In this document: one piece after another, positions 10,740-20,407 of the stretch
Numbering within the stretch: position 1 is the first letter of the stretch
Layout: the number at the start of each line of letters is the position of its first letter
Assembly (NCBI GenBank): GCA_021464525.1
Contig: JADRCO010000742.1
Span: 1 to 27,246 of the forward strand
DNA length: 27,246 bases
Direction of reading: 5' to 3'
Source of the DNA: Rhizophagus sp. LPA8_4_AMF
Taxonomy: Eukaryota; Glomeromycota; Glomeromycetes; Glomerales; Glomeraceae
The notes under the pieces: generated by a model
What the model was told of the DNA's origin: nothing
Database searches by the model: none
Seen by the model: the letters and a program-made list of their open reading frames with translations, nothing else
Position numbers and translations under genes: made by a program

Positions 10740-10891
10740 ATAATCCGTCCAAGGCCGCCAAATTCATTCTTTATGATGAAAAAATGTCTCCTCTTGGATC
10801 TGAAACACAGCGGCTTAATATGCCTAATCTTTGTAAAATGGTGAGAAGTATCTGGAAGGAAGAAGGATATCCCTTAAGACGTAAAAAATAG
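10740..10891 (+). pseudogene. HMG-box (MATA_HMG-like) fragment, frameshifted
   Basis: From 10740 one frame reads IIRPRPPNSFFMMKK, the typical start of a fungal MATA_HMG box (RPPNSF). After the A6 run at about 10779-10784 the similarity moves to another frame. That frame has LNMPNLCKMVRSIWKEEGYP and then RRKK with a TAG at 10889-10891. The positions of the hydrophobic residues and the W fit helix 2 of an HMG box. The frame change and the early stop indicate a broken fragment. HMG-box genes are numerous in arbuscular mycorrhizal fungi. The assignment rests on motif recognition only. Confidence 0.4.
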
Positions 10892-11198
10892 ATATGACGC
10901 TCTAGCGGTGCAGCCGTGCAGGTCCAATGATCTCACACGTTAAACGCTAACAATCATTCTAATAATTTATTAAAAATCATTAACCATATTTGGATATTTT
11001 TGAAAGGAGAAATTAAATATAAATATCAGGGATTTTTTTTTTTCAAAAAATAAAAATTTTCAAAGACTCGCAAATTCTATATTACTATCATACATCCCTA
11101 TATGATCTTTGAAAGTTAACAAACTGAATAATTTTTTTACGTATCAAAAAATAAAAATGAGAGAGATTATAATATTTTTCAAATTTCAAAAAAAGAAC

Positions 11199-11914
11199 TC
11201 TGAATTAATAATATAAAAATAGTTATCAAATTTATCGAATTAATCAATTTAATCCAAAATAGTCATTAAACAAACAGATGTTGCGTAACGGGATTGATCA
11301 CTGTAAATAAAAAAGCTATCGGGGAAGTCCGAAATAGATTACCGATTTTGGATATTTGTACAAAAAAAATTATTATTCGAACCAATTTTACTTAACAGTT
11401 AAGCAGATAAACAGGAATTATCTAGTGAGTCTCACGTGCCCTCACTATAATCCCTCACTATATTATAGCAGTATTGAAATGTCTAATATAACAATTATTA
11501 ATTCGAACCGTATTTTGGTGAGATTTCTATAGATAATTACTTAATTAAAAAAAACCTGTCGGATTAAGTATCAAAAGTTAAACGAGACCAAATAAACTCT
11601 GAATGAATAATATAAAAATAGTTAATTTATAAAATCGCGTGGATCATCAGTCCCTTGTTTTTTTAATACAAATATTGCATGTGTGATACTAAACTTTCGG
11701 TAATGTCCGTTAGATACTGGGAAAATAATGATGTAAACTTTTTAAGGGCCCAATCAAGCCAATTTTATTAAAATTAAACTTCTTAAATGTAAAACATGAG
11801 TTACTCATTGTATCCGTTACTATACAATAATAGATGAAAAAAGTATTATTCAAGCTTAATATTTCCAATTTACAAGTTAAACACAAACAGATAAACCGGA
11901 TGTCACGTGCCCTT
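11199..11914. repeat. degenerate direct duplication with about 400-470 bp spacing
   Basis: Two word pairs recur in the same order. CTCTGAATKAATAATATAAA occurs at 11199 and 11597. AGATAAAC followed by TCACGTGCCCT occurs at 11405-11442 and 11890-11913. This suggests an old tandem duplication with indels. There is no gene in 10892-12060, and the minus-strand frame at 11710-11985 has no ATG. Confidence 0.35.
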
Positions 11915-12060
11915 GGCATTATTACAGAATTTGGAATTGAACAAATGGTTTTTATTTCAACCGTAATTTTATAACAGATAAACACTTAAAGGTAATACTA
12001 ATATGCATATATATCAGGTTTCTAAAATTTATTAAACAGGTTTAAATAAAAAATTTCAAA

Positions 12061-12068
12061 TATTTAAA
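12061..12068 (+). promoter_or_regulatory. TATTTAAA box of family member A
   Basis: The identical octamer stands at 65, 73 and 64 bp before the ATG of the three paralogues. It is probably the TATA element. Confidence 0.5.
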
Positions 12069-12125
12069 GGGTTCAAGCAAGAGAAATTTATAATTTATTT
12101 TTTATCCTTTCATAAAAAAAAAAAA

Positions 12126-13001
12126 ATGGAAGCTTTCGAAAAATTTCAATGTGGTTGTAAATGCGGTTGCTGTTGCGGTTGTGGTTGTAAACAAAATCCT
12201 CAAATACTATTACCAGTAGCGTCTTATCAACCTTACCAAATCGTTCAATCGAATGTTGGATATGAAAACCAAAACTTTAGCAATGAAATTAGTGAAATTG
12301 ATTTACAAGGAATAAATTCTCAAATTAATTTACAAATATATAATGAATTAATTCGTCAAAATAATCATCATATAACGAATTATCTAACGAAATGATCACG
12401 ACCAACGTAAATAATGATCATTTTAATGGCAAACCAAATATGAAAAAAAGAAAAATTAACTATAAAAATAACTTAAATAACCCAACTAATTATAGTCCAT
12501 ATATTCGTACCGAAAATATTAAAAAAAAGCAATTTACACCCAACTTGTATTGTTTACCTTATCGGGGTTTATCGCCAAAGATTCCAAGAAAGTAAGTGAT
12601 GTATACGTAACATAATTTAATTCGTTGCAGTATATCAATAATTATTATTATTATTTTTTTTTTAAAAAATTATTAGGACTGCAGAATTGCGTAGCGCCGG
12701 TTTAGTGAAGTCATTAACCATTTCCAATGACGATTTAGATGTCCAGATCAAAAATGCGATTGAAGAATTATTCCCATGTTTGAAAGGTAAAACCTGGAAA
12801 TTCTTTCGCTGTAAGACAACATCAGACCTTGAAGTCGCCAACGAACCAGAAATCGGATGGAATGTCGGTGCATTAAAAATGTACAGTAATTACTATAAAT
12901 TACTAAAATTTATATTTTCTTTGGAATTAAAATTTATATTTTATTTGATTATTAGAATTGCGGGAGCCAGAAAAAAGTTGTATCTTGGGCCGATCATTTA
13001 A
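12126..13001 (+). CDS. family member A: Cys-rich N-terminus, three-exon small protein with a frame break
   Basis: This paralogue of the genes at 15489 and 23298 has unknown function. It starts at the ATG after a CATAAA-type oligo-A leader shared by all three. Residues 9-21 form a metallothionein-like cluster (CGCKCGCCCGCGC, eight cysteines). The first frame ends in TGA at 12393-12395, overlapping the ATG at 12392 (ATGA) of the next frame, which continues to the donor GTAAGT at 12592. The frame change may be a disabling mutation, an unseen intron or recoding. Exon 2 is 12677-12880, intron 2 is 12881-12955 and exon 3 is 12956-13001. Both introns are phase 2, as in the paralogues. The C-terminus aligns with them: IKNAIEELFPCLKGKTWKFF, then IAGARKKLYLG. 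Exon 2 is 36 nt longer than in B and C. It may be a pseudogene if the break is real. Confidence 0.6.
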
Positions 13002-15042
13002 ACTATGAATAAGTAGTACAGTAGTTATTAAACTCCTTAGTGTTACGACACACACATCTTGTTTCCCATTTACTAAAGAGTTTATTTTTTGATTTTTTTT
13101 TTCTGTTTTCATCACATTACCTTTTATCCGTTGAGCTTTGCAAAATGATAATTTTATATATATAAAAATCGTGATAATGTATTAACAGTAAACAAATAAA
13201 AAATATTCTTTATTATTTTTGTCATTAATAACTAAACAATAGGTTGAAAAAAAAGCATTATTTCATATTATAGAATTTAAAGGATATCAGTTTGATAATA
13301 AAACCCGGATTGGAATTTTTTTTTTATATTGCTTATCACTCTAACATAACATATCTGATATAGTCAAACCGGAAAATTAATTTATTGCTATCATTCTTAA
13401 AAATAGTAATCTTTTAAGTAAAAAAAAAATCATGTTCAAGTCAATAATCTTATCTAAATTATATATATATATTCTCAACATACGAATGTTTTATTTGACT
13501 AAGTAAAGAAAATTTATTATCTATTGTTGAAATATATAAGGAAGGTTTCAAACTTTTAATTAAATAGGCAGATTTTAATGAAACTCTTTTTAAAATGAAT
13601 ATTTTAACGAAATCGTATGTTTGAAATTCTCTGTAGTTATTTTAGATGACAAATAAATTTTGTAAATTACTTATTTTTATTCCATAAAAAGCGTTCAACA
13701 GGTTTTAATTGAAAATATGAAGATTTTATTGGTGTTTAAATAAATTGTTTAACAAGACGGGTCATACGAATTACGTATATATTACGTTAGTAAAAGAACT
13801 GAAATAGGAGAAAATTTCAATAAAGAAAACTATGTAAATTTAATTATTTTTCTTTTCGATATCTAAAATGGAAATTATTATAATGCGAATATGCAAGTAC
13901 CCAAATTTTTAAATGATAATCCAAATCAATCTTCATTTACCAATAAACCCTTTTATTTCCTTTTTTGGAGCTGTTTTCTTATTTTATTGGGGCGTCGATC
14001 TTTTTATAAAAAAAATAGATAAAATATTCTTTTCATGCTTCTAAATTCTCACATTTTTACTCTTGCAAAATTCCTTATTTGAAACTGTCCCCTGATTAAG
14101 TAATAAAAAGTTATTATTATACAAAAACTCGTTTTAGGTAAAAAATATTTTTTTTTATAACTGATATTTATTCGGAAAGTGCCGAAGTAACATGACTAAG
14201 CTAAGCTCTAAACTAATAGTACGTATAAACAAATTTTTTTTTTCTACGTGATTAAAAGTCAGAATGTTCTTTAATTTTTTTATCACTACAACAGAAACCA
14301 ATTCATTTCATTGATGATGAATTAATTGGCTGAAATCTCCCGGTACAACTCCAACTAAGTTATGCATATTTTACATAAGCATTTGATGATATATTGCACC
14401 TATCTAGATGCAGGTACCCATAACTGTCTAATTGACAGATAAGTGGTGAAACAAAAAAAAATAACTACAATAACGAAAATCAATCCATTATTCAAATCGA
14501 CAAGAACAGGAAAAGTGTAACACTGATAAGAATTTTTAATAAATGTAAATAATAAACTCATTAACAGTTATTTCATTTCTTTTATAATTACTTAACAGAT
14601 ATAATTCTTTTTTGAGAATATTGAATATCTTTGACTATTTAATCATCAGAAACACATGTTTGTTAGGCGATGACCGAGATGAATTAATAAAAATAATTTA
14701 TTTCGTTTTAAAGAATTGTGAGTCATTTAACAGTTTCAATTACAGATTTTATCGAATCAATAAAATTCCTCATCTATGACATAAATTATGATAAGATTCA
14801 AAAGAGCTGAGCGCCTGTGGGAAAATATTTTTTTATTTCATGAATTATGATAGTAATGTGTGACAAGATTGTGGCTAATACAAAAGCATTTGTAAATCTT
14901 AATAACGAATGTAAAATTCGTGTAAACAAAAAACAGTGTTATTTTGTGTGGCTCCTTCATAACACCAATAATATTGCGGCTAAACGTAATGTAAGTAGAC
15001 TCATCCCTACATAAATTGTGTACCTTATGATCTCATTGTTTT

Positions 15043-15084
<42 letters not shown>

Positions 15085-15415
15085 TTTTATTCATAACCTA
15101 TTCAAATATAAATGCACTAGCCATCTCTATCTGCAAAAAGAAGAAAAAAAAAATTATTCTGGGAATTTTCATACCAATATTTACTTTTTTTACAACAAAA
15201 ATTTTAAATATTTTGATAATATGATACGCGCCACAACAGATATAGAATGGCTTACCAAAAAAATGAAAAGTCTTTTACAAATCTTAGTAATCATTAAATT
15301 ATTGTTCAGATTTTTCTAATGAACATTTTTTTTCTCCCATCTTGAAGTATGTGTAGTTTTGAGCAGATAACTATAATTTCACCAAAATTAGCAATAACCT
15401 ACAATGGAACTCAAG
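13002..15415. other. 2.4-kb intergenic region
   Basis: No supported gene. The only distinct feature is the TTA microsatellite. A short frame from the ATG at 15222 (MIRATTDIEWLTKKMKSLLQ, ending at about 15319) looks protein-like but is only 32 codons and has no splice support. The minus-strand frame at 12927-13115 is antisense to exon 3 of the preceding gene. Confidence 0.5.
15047..15084. repeat. (TTA)n microsatellite
   Basis: About 12 uninterrupted TTA units. The poly-Y and poly-L frames that cross it are artefacts of the repeat. Confidence 0.95.
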
Positions 15416-15423
15416 TATTTAAA
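15416..15423 (+). promoter_or_regulatory. TATTTAAA box of family member B
   Basis: It lies 73 bp before the ATG and is the same octamer as upstream of members A and C. An oligo-A leader (CACATAAAAAAA...) runs into the start codon. Confidence 0.5.
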
Positions 15424-15488
15424 CCGTCTAATGAGTATCAAGAATCTTTTTTCACCGCATCATCACTTCACATAAAAAAAAAAAAAAA

Positions 15489-16418
15489 ATGAATAGTCAT
15501 TTATATTTCGATTTATGCAGGTGTGAATATACGATTGTGGAGTATATATGTCCTAAGTGCTATAAAATAGTACATATGCCTATACTTTTAAATAATCAAA
15601 TTTATCATAATGGACCAACACCACCAAATCAAAATTTACTAACATTACAATCACCAGCCACGTACCAAGTTCAGGCCTTTGTAAATACACTAGACGAACT
15701 TGAAGAACCTATACCAAATCTCGTAAATCCATTAAACGAACCTGAACCAACACTAGCCACATATTCAAGTCTACAGGCGACACTAACCACGCCTCAAGCA
15801 TCGTTTACGCCAACACCAACCACGCCTCAACCATCGTTTGTGCCAAACAAACCTGCTGTAGATCCTCAACAAAGAAAAGTTGCTAAGAATAAAAATAGGC
15901 ACGACCCGTATAATATTCCCACAAAAGTTGCACGTAATATGAACAAAAACAAAAAAAAACCTATTAGTTTTGATTTAATTTTTGTCGAAGATATTGAAGA
16001 TAAAAGACCAATACCTAAAAGGTATTATACTTCATATCTTTGCTTGTATTTTATGATTAATGTATTTGTTTTTCTTAATTAAATTTTCTTTTTTTAAATA
16101 AATAAATAACAGACCTGAAATAGTAAAACATTGTTTCAAAATTGATTCGAGAGACGAAATCAAAAAATCCGTTGAAAATATTTTTCCTAAATTGAAAATT
16201 AGGGCCTGGGAATTTCTTAAATGTGAATCATTTAAACTAGTACCCGCTAATATCCAATTGAATATTAGCGAATTAAAAGGGTAAATGTTTAAAAAAATAA
16301 AATTATTTTTTTTTTACCTGTTATAGAAATTAATAAAATTTTATTAATTGAAATTGTTACATTGTTTTTTAGAATTTCGGGTTCTAGAAAAAAATTGTAC
16401 ATAGGTTTTAAAATATAA
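15489..16418 (+). CDS. family member B: intact three-exon gene, 248 aa, unknown function
   Basis: Exon 1 is 15489-16021, intron 1 is 16022-16112 (91 bp, GTATTA..ACAG), exon 2 is 16113-16280, intron 2 is 16281-16372 and exon 3 is 16373-16418. Both introns are phase 2. The start is the ATG directly after the oligo-A leader. Residues 10-24 hold C-x-C-x8-C-x2-C, a possible small zinc site. The middle (about 40-135) is Pro/Thr/Gln-rich with a short internal repeat TTPQ(A/P)SF(T/V)P. It is followed by a basic segment (RKVAKNKNRHDPYNIP) and KPISFDLIFVEDIEDKR, which is identical in member C. Exons 2-3 encode a helical domain (IKKSVENIFPKLK, WEFLKCESFKLVPAN) ending in ISGSRKKLYIGFKI. No signal peptide or membrane span is clear. 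I recognise no named family. Confidence 0.75.
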
Positions 16419-16734
16419 AAATGCGTGACACAAATAAGCAGGTTTATTTTGGTGGTTTATTTTTAATATTATTATGTATTATTACCCCGCATCCTGAGAA
16501 CGCACCAAAACGTCAGAAATCTCCGAAAATCTTATTAAATATTCTTGTATAACTAGTACATATTTGGTTTATATATATATAATTTTTTTATTTTATGTAA
16601 TTGATAGTTTTGTACTAAAAAAAATAACTCTTTATTTGATTATTTCCTTTTTAATAAAAGGTGTATATATATTAAAATGATTTAAACATAAACGTATACG
16701 GCTTTCTATTTTTGTTTGTTTTTGTATTCAGTAT

Positions 16735-17560
16735 GGGTCGGACGGATTTACTTGATTTACTACGAAATCCTAAATCCCGTTATAACAAAAATCAGCCGAC
16801 ATTCACAATTTGACAAGCCATAATCCCGAAACTTTTCTGAAACTTAATTCTTTCCGACACTCATTATCCCATATTCATTGTCCACGACACTCATTGTGAC
16901 ACTCATTATCCCGACACCCATTATCCCGACACTCATTATCCCGACACTCATTATCCCGACACTTATTATCTCAAATCTACATTATCTGCAAAATATTATA
17001 ATATTAATTATAATTGTTTCAACTAAACATTAATTTTTGCACATATATATAAATTGTTTACAATAAAAACATTAATTTTTACAAAATTATTATATATTAA
17101 ATAAAAAACATTAATTGTGCAATAAAAACAACGATTTTTATTTTTTGCGCACCTGCGCAAAATTTCAGGGTGCGCATAAATTTATTAATACTAATTAAAT
17201 TTAAAATTTTACGCATGTATAAAAATCAATAAAAAAGATCATAATAATTTTTAAATTTAGCAATGCGCACATTTTTTTAATATACGCCCTTGTAATAGTA
17301 CTGAATTACATTATTATAATTATTTGGTACGTTCCAACGATTACTACAGTAATTCAAGCCGGTGAGAAGTATAATGTAACATTAAAAAAAAGTTAATGTG
17401 TATGTAGTGTTGGAATAATGAGTGCTGGAATAATTAATAAATTAAGTTTCGAATTTTAAATCTTCGGGATTATGATTTGTCAGGATTGTGAACGTCGAAT
17501 TTGTTATAAGTTATAACGGGATTCCGATTGTCGGGATTTTGAATACCCTCGGGTCGGATT
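16735..17560. mobile_element. about 830-bp inverted-repeat element with internal 16-bp tandem repeats
   Basis: The left side carries AATCCCGTTATAAC, GACATTCACAATTTGACAAG and CCATAATCCCGAA in order. The right side, read inverted, carries the same series (AATCCCGTTATAAC, GACGTTCACAATCCTGACAA, CATAATCCCGAA). GGGTCGGA words lie at both edges. It is non-coding inside. Exact ends and target duplications are unresolved. Confidence 0.55.
16853..16973. repeat. tandem repeat, 16-bp unit CGACACTCATTATCCC
   Basis: About seven units, the last four nearly identical and the first ones degenerate, lie within the left part of the surrounding inverted-repeat element. Confidence 0.8.
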
Positions 17561-18161
17561 TTTGTGTAATTTTTAAGAAACAATCGTTATAAAGATTATC
17601 AAAAATTTTCGTATTACTTACTTGTAAATAAAATTTAAAATTTAAAACCATAAATAATTAATTACCTACAGTACCTCATACAACGTCAAAATAACCATTG
17701 CTCGTATCTGACAAATACTTGAAAACGGAATGAAACATCATTCTCTACAGATTTACACGCACATAATAAACTTTGTAGGATTATGTTTTATGAAATCTTG
17801 CCGGTATAAACTGTCGACATCCCAACTCGCCCATCCACTTACGTATTGTAATTTAACAAATATTAAAGCCTAAAAACAGGGTATGTGTGGTTAAAATTAC
17901 CTTTAAAATAGGAAATTTCTTGAAATTTTATATGAAACCCGTGTGTAACCTAAACATGATTGTTCGGGGTCCTACTTTAATGTGCTAAAGAATCGAAATT
18001 AATTGCTTCTTTAAATTACTTAAAATAAAATCAAAAACCTTATCAACCTTCAAATTAAGAAAACTGGCAATATAAGGGTGCCCTTAGCTCCTTAATCTCC
18101 TTTACATTTTTTACGTTTACATATCATTCTTTTTAAAAAATGTCGCCTTTTATATAATTAA
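17561..18161. other. intergenic, no gene seen
   Basis: A+T-rich DNA without a coding frame or clear repeat. Confidence 0.5.
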
Positions 18162-18326
18162 TCCGGAGCGAAGCGCAGGACTATATACTACGCATATCGG
18201 GTTCACAAAGGTCCCGTTGTCTGCCCGCCGCTCAACTAAGGAGTCGATACATGATTATTGCACCACATTCCTAGTTAAGTTATTGATATGTCATCGCGTG
18301 GTCAATGAATAATTTTTCGCTCCGGA
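18162..18326. mobile_element. 165-bp GC-richer element with TCCGGAGCGAA ends
   Basis: TCCGGAGCGAA at 18162-18172 is inverted as TTCGCTCCGGA at 18316-18326. The interior is much richer in G+C than its surroundings and holds an A-box-like TAGTTGAGCGG on the minus strand, so a small-RNA-derived origin is possible. No B box or target duplication was found. Confidence 0.4.
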
Positions 18327-18499
18327 CATAACAACGCTCCCCGTTCCCTAATTTTTCTAAAGTACTAGCAAATTCAAGGCTTTCTTAAAGTCATTTCACT
18401 GTTACTACATAGTTACTAATTGGTAAATGAGAAATTAAATGGATTGAGTTTGATTTAAAAAAATATTCTCTTTCATTTCCTCCTCATCCTTTCCAATCA

Positions 18500-18607
18500 C
18501 CCTATAAAAAAAATCATGGAAAAACTCCGATAAATGATCAATTTTCTAGTTTTTATTCCGAAGAAACTCGGACACGTGATCATTTTTCTGAAAAATTTTT
18601 TATAGGG
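18500..18607. mobile_element. MITE, family 1, short 108-bp copy
   Basis: The ends CCCTATAAAAAAAAT and ATTTTTTATAGGG are flanked by TCA at 18497-18499 and 18608-18610. The interior is shorter than in the other copies and centred on ATGATCA / TGATCATT words. It is probably an internally deleted relative. Confidence 0.65.
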
Positions 18608-19032
18608 TCATATCCTAATCCCCATTCTTTAATGTCTCATTCATTACAAATAAATTTTGTCTTATTCATTCAATGTCCATGCTGTATTCTTTAAGTTACT
18701 AGTATTAATATCATATTTTTTTTTGGATTCCGAATAATAAGATTTTTCGAAATATTCTTCATCATAAAGATAATTTTCACCGCTCAAAAACTCTAAATTT
18801 CCTTAAAACTGTTAAGATTTTATTTTTTATTTCTTTAATTATGTCGCTTTTAACGTTTGGTATTAACATACAAATTGGAGAAATACTTTTAATTAAATTA
18901 ATTATAATTTTTACTATATTCCTTTGAAACTAAAACAATCCCAAATAATATTTTATTTGCATGATAATAAGATTTGTGATCTGATCGGTATTACAATAAT
19001 CGGATTATTTGTATACTTTACAAATTTACTTA

Positions 19033-19246
19033 GGGGATGGCCAGAAATGACGTCATTTAAATTTCAGGATTTTTGACCCCCCCCCCTCCCCAGGTCATCA
19101 TCCATTTTAGGAAATACGAAATTATGAACATAATTCTGGTCAGAATTATACTTCTTACCAATGTCCAAAAAAGGAAATGTGTAACATCATCATGGTCCGA
19201 ACCCCCCTCCCCCCCTTAGGAAATGACGTCATTTCTGGCGCTCCCC
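19033..19246. mobile_element. 214-bp MITE with GGGGAxxGCCAGAAATGACG TIRs and TTA duplication
   Basis: The TIRs of about 26 bp match except for two positions (GATGGCC against GAGCGCC). TTA flanks both sides (19030-19032 and 19247-19249), as in PIF/Harbinger-type elements; a TA duplication is an alternative reading. The interior has C runs and the palindrome at 19130-19149. Each TIR contains TGACGTCA, a CRE-like octamer. Confidence 0.75.
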
Positions 19247-19290
19247 TTATTCATAATAAGATTTAGTAACCCTATTAAATGTGCAAGGAT

Positions 19291-19518
19291 GGGTCGCATT
19301 CATTTCACTGACAATCATTTCACCGACAAGGAAATTTAGGATTAGAGTTAGATTAAAGTTAGGGTTAGGTAGGAAAATTAGTGTTAGGATTAGGGTTAGG
19401 TAAGGAATTAGGGTTAGTTCTAGGCTTAGGGTAAGGTTAGGGTAAGTGGGTTAGGATTTCAAAACTGTCGGTGAGATAATTGTCGGTGAAATGAATGTCG
19501 GTGAAATGAGCCAGACCC
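19291..19518. mobile_element. foldback-type element with telomere-like core
   Basis: The left arm (CATTTCACTGACAATCATTT, then CACCGACAA) and right arm (GTCGGTGAAATGA repeated) are inverse copies built from a short ATTTCACCGACA unit. Outer ends are GGGTCGCATTC and GAGCCAGACCC. The core 19337-19461 is packed with TTAGGG-like units. Confidence 0.6.
19337..19461 (+). repeat. interstitial degenerate TTAGGG array
   Basis: TTAGGG, TTAGGT, TTAGGAT, TTAGTG and TTAGGGTAAG units follow one another, with GTTAGGGTTAGG as the best stretch. TTAGGG is the telomere repeat of most filamentous fungi, but this tract is degenerate and enclosed by inverted repeats, so it is not a chromosome end. Confidence 0.7.
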
Positions 19519-19562
19519 TACGAAAGTCACGGAGAAATCCGCAAGGATATTGACACTACGAT

Positions 19563-19764
19563 CTCTGTAAAAAATGTTGATCCATGTTTTATATTTCCAT
19601 GTTTTATCCGTGAATGTATCATATTCATTGGAATTTATAGCCTTAAATCATGGAAATTTTCATCTCTCTAACACGGACATCCGGGAATGTATCATTTTTC
19701 ACGGAATTTTTACGAAAGCCACGGAGAAATAATGGAAATATTCGGATAAAAATTTTTTATAGGA
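19563..19764. mobile_element. MITE, family 1, 202-bp copy
   Basis: The left end CTCTGTAAAAAATGTTGATCC resembles one end of the copy at 20633. The right end ATTTTTTATAGGA resembles the other end. ACGAT flanks both sides (19558-19562 and 19765-19769), longer than the 3 bp seen elsewhere. About 35 bp upstream (19519-19555) is a direct copy of part of its right half (ACGAAAGYCACGGAGAAAT), so the locus has been rearranged. Confidence 0.5.
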
Positions 19765-20023
19765 ACGATAAAACAAGATTTATCATTCAACAATGAAGTT
19801 ATCGATTCTAACCAATATCGTTAACACTAGAAGCTCTTTTTTATTAACTTAGATTCCATTAGAAGTTTCCAATACTATAGATATGATTTGATAATTAACC
19901 TATCACTTACAATTATAGATAAGTTTCAAAGCTGTGCCATTAAAATGCTGGACCAAAAAAAAAATCTCATTTATCTATATTTATTACATAAAAAGAAATT
20001 CTCGTTAGAAACATATTCGTAAA

Positions 20024-20213
20024 TGAAAGAAAATAAGATTGAATGTGTAAAATGAAAGAAAAAAAGATTTTAAAATGTGTAAAATGTGAAAGAAAAAAAG
20101 ATTAAATGTGTAAATGAATGTAAAATGAAAGAAAAAAAGATTGAATTGTAAATAATAAAAAAAATTGAATGTGTAAAATGTGTAAAATGAAAAAAAAAAA
20201 TGAACGTGTAATG
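20024..20213. repeat. minisatellite, about 30-bp unit AATGAAAGAAAAAAAGATTG
   Basis: Five to six imperfect units alternate GAAAGAAAAAAAGATT with AATGTGTAAAATG words. Confidence 0.8.
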
Positions 20214-20407
20214 TAGATTTATTTCCAACTTTTCTATTTAAGGATTAAATTCAAAATGTCAGAATTTTTTGCAATCCTCATTTCACTTTTTTTCTATTTT
20301 ATTATCCTGAATTAATTTGTAACTTAATGGACTTTTTTATTCAAAGTATCAAAAGGGGATACGATTACCCATTAATTTAATAAAAAGACTAGTTAAACCA
20401 TTACGTA

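Noticed and set aside
11710..11985. 91-aa minus-strand open frame
   Set aside because: It starts with GTG, has no motif and lies across a degenerate direct repeat.
15018..15319. Overlapping frames with poly-Y and poly-L
   Set aside because: They are produced by the (TTA)n microsatellite; only the final 32 codons look protein-like, and these lack support.
19337..19461. True telomere or chromosome end
   Set aside because: The TTAGGG units are degenerate and the tract is internal and enclosed by inverted repeats.
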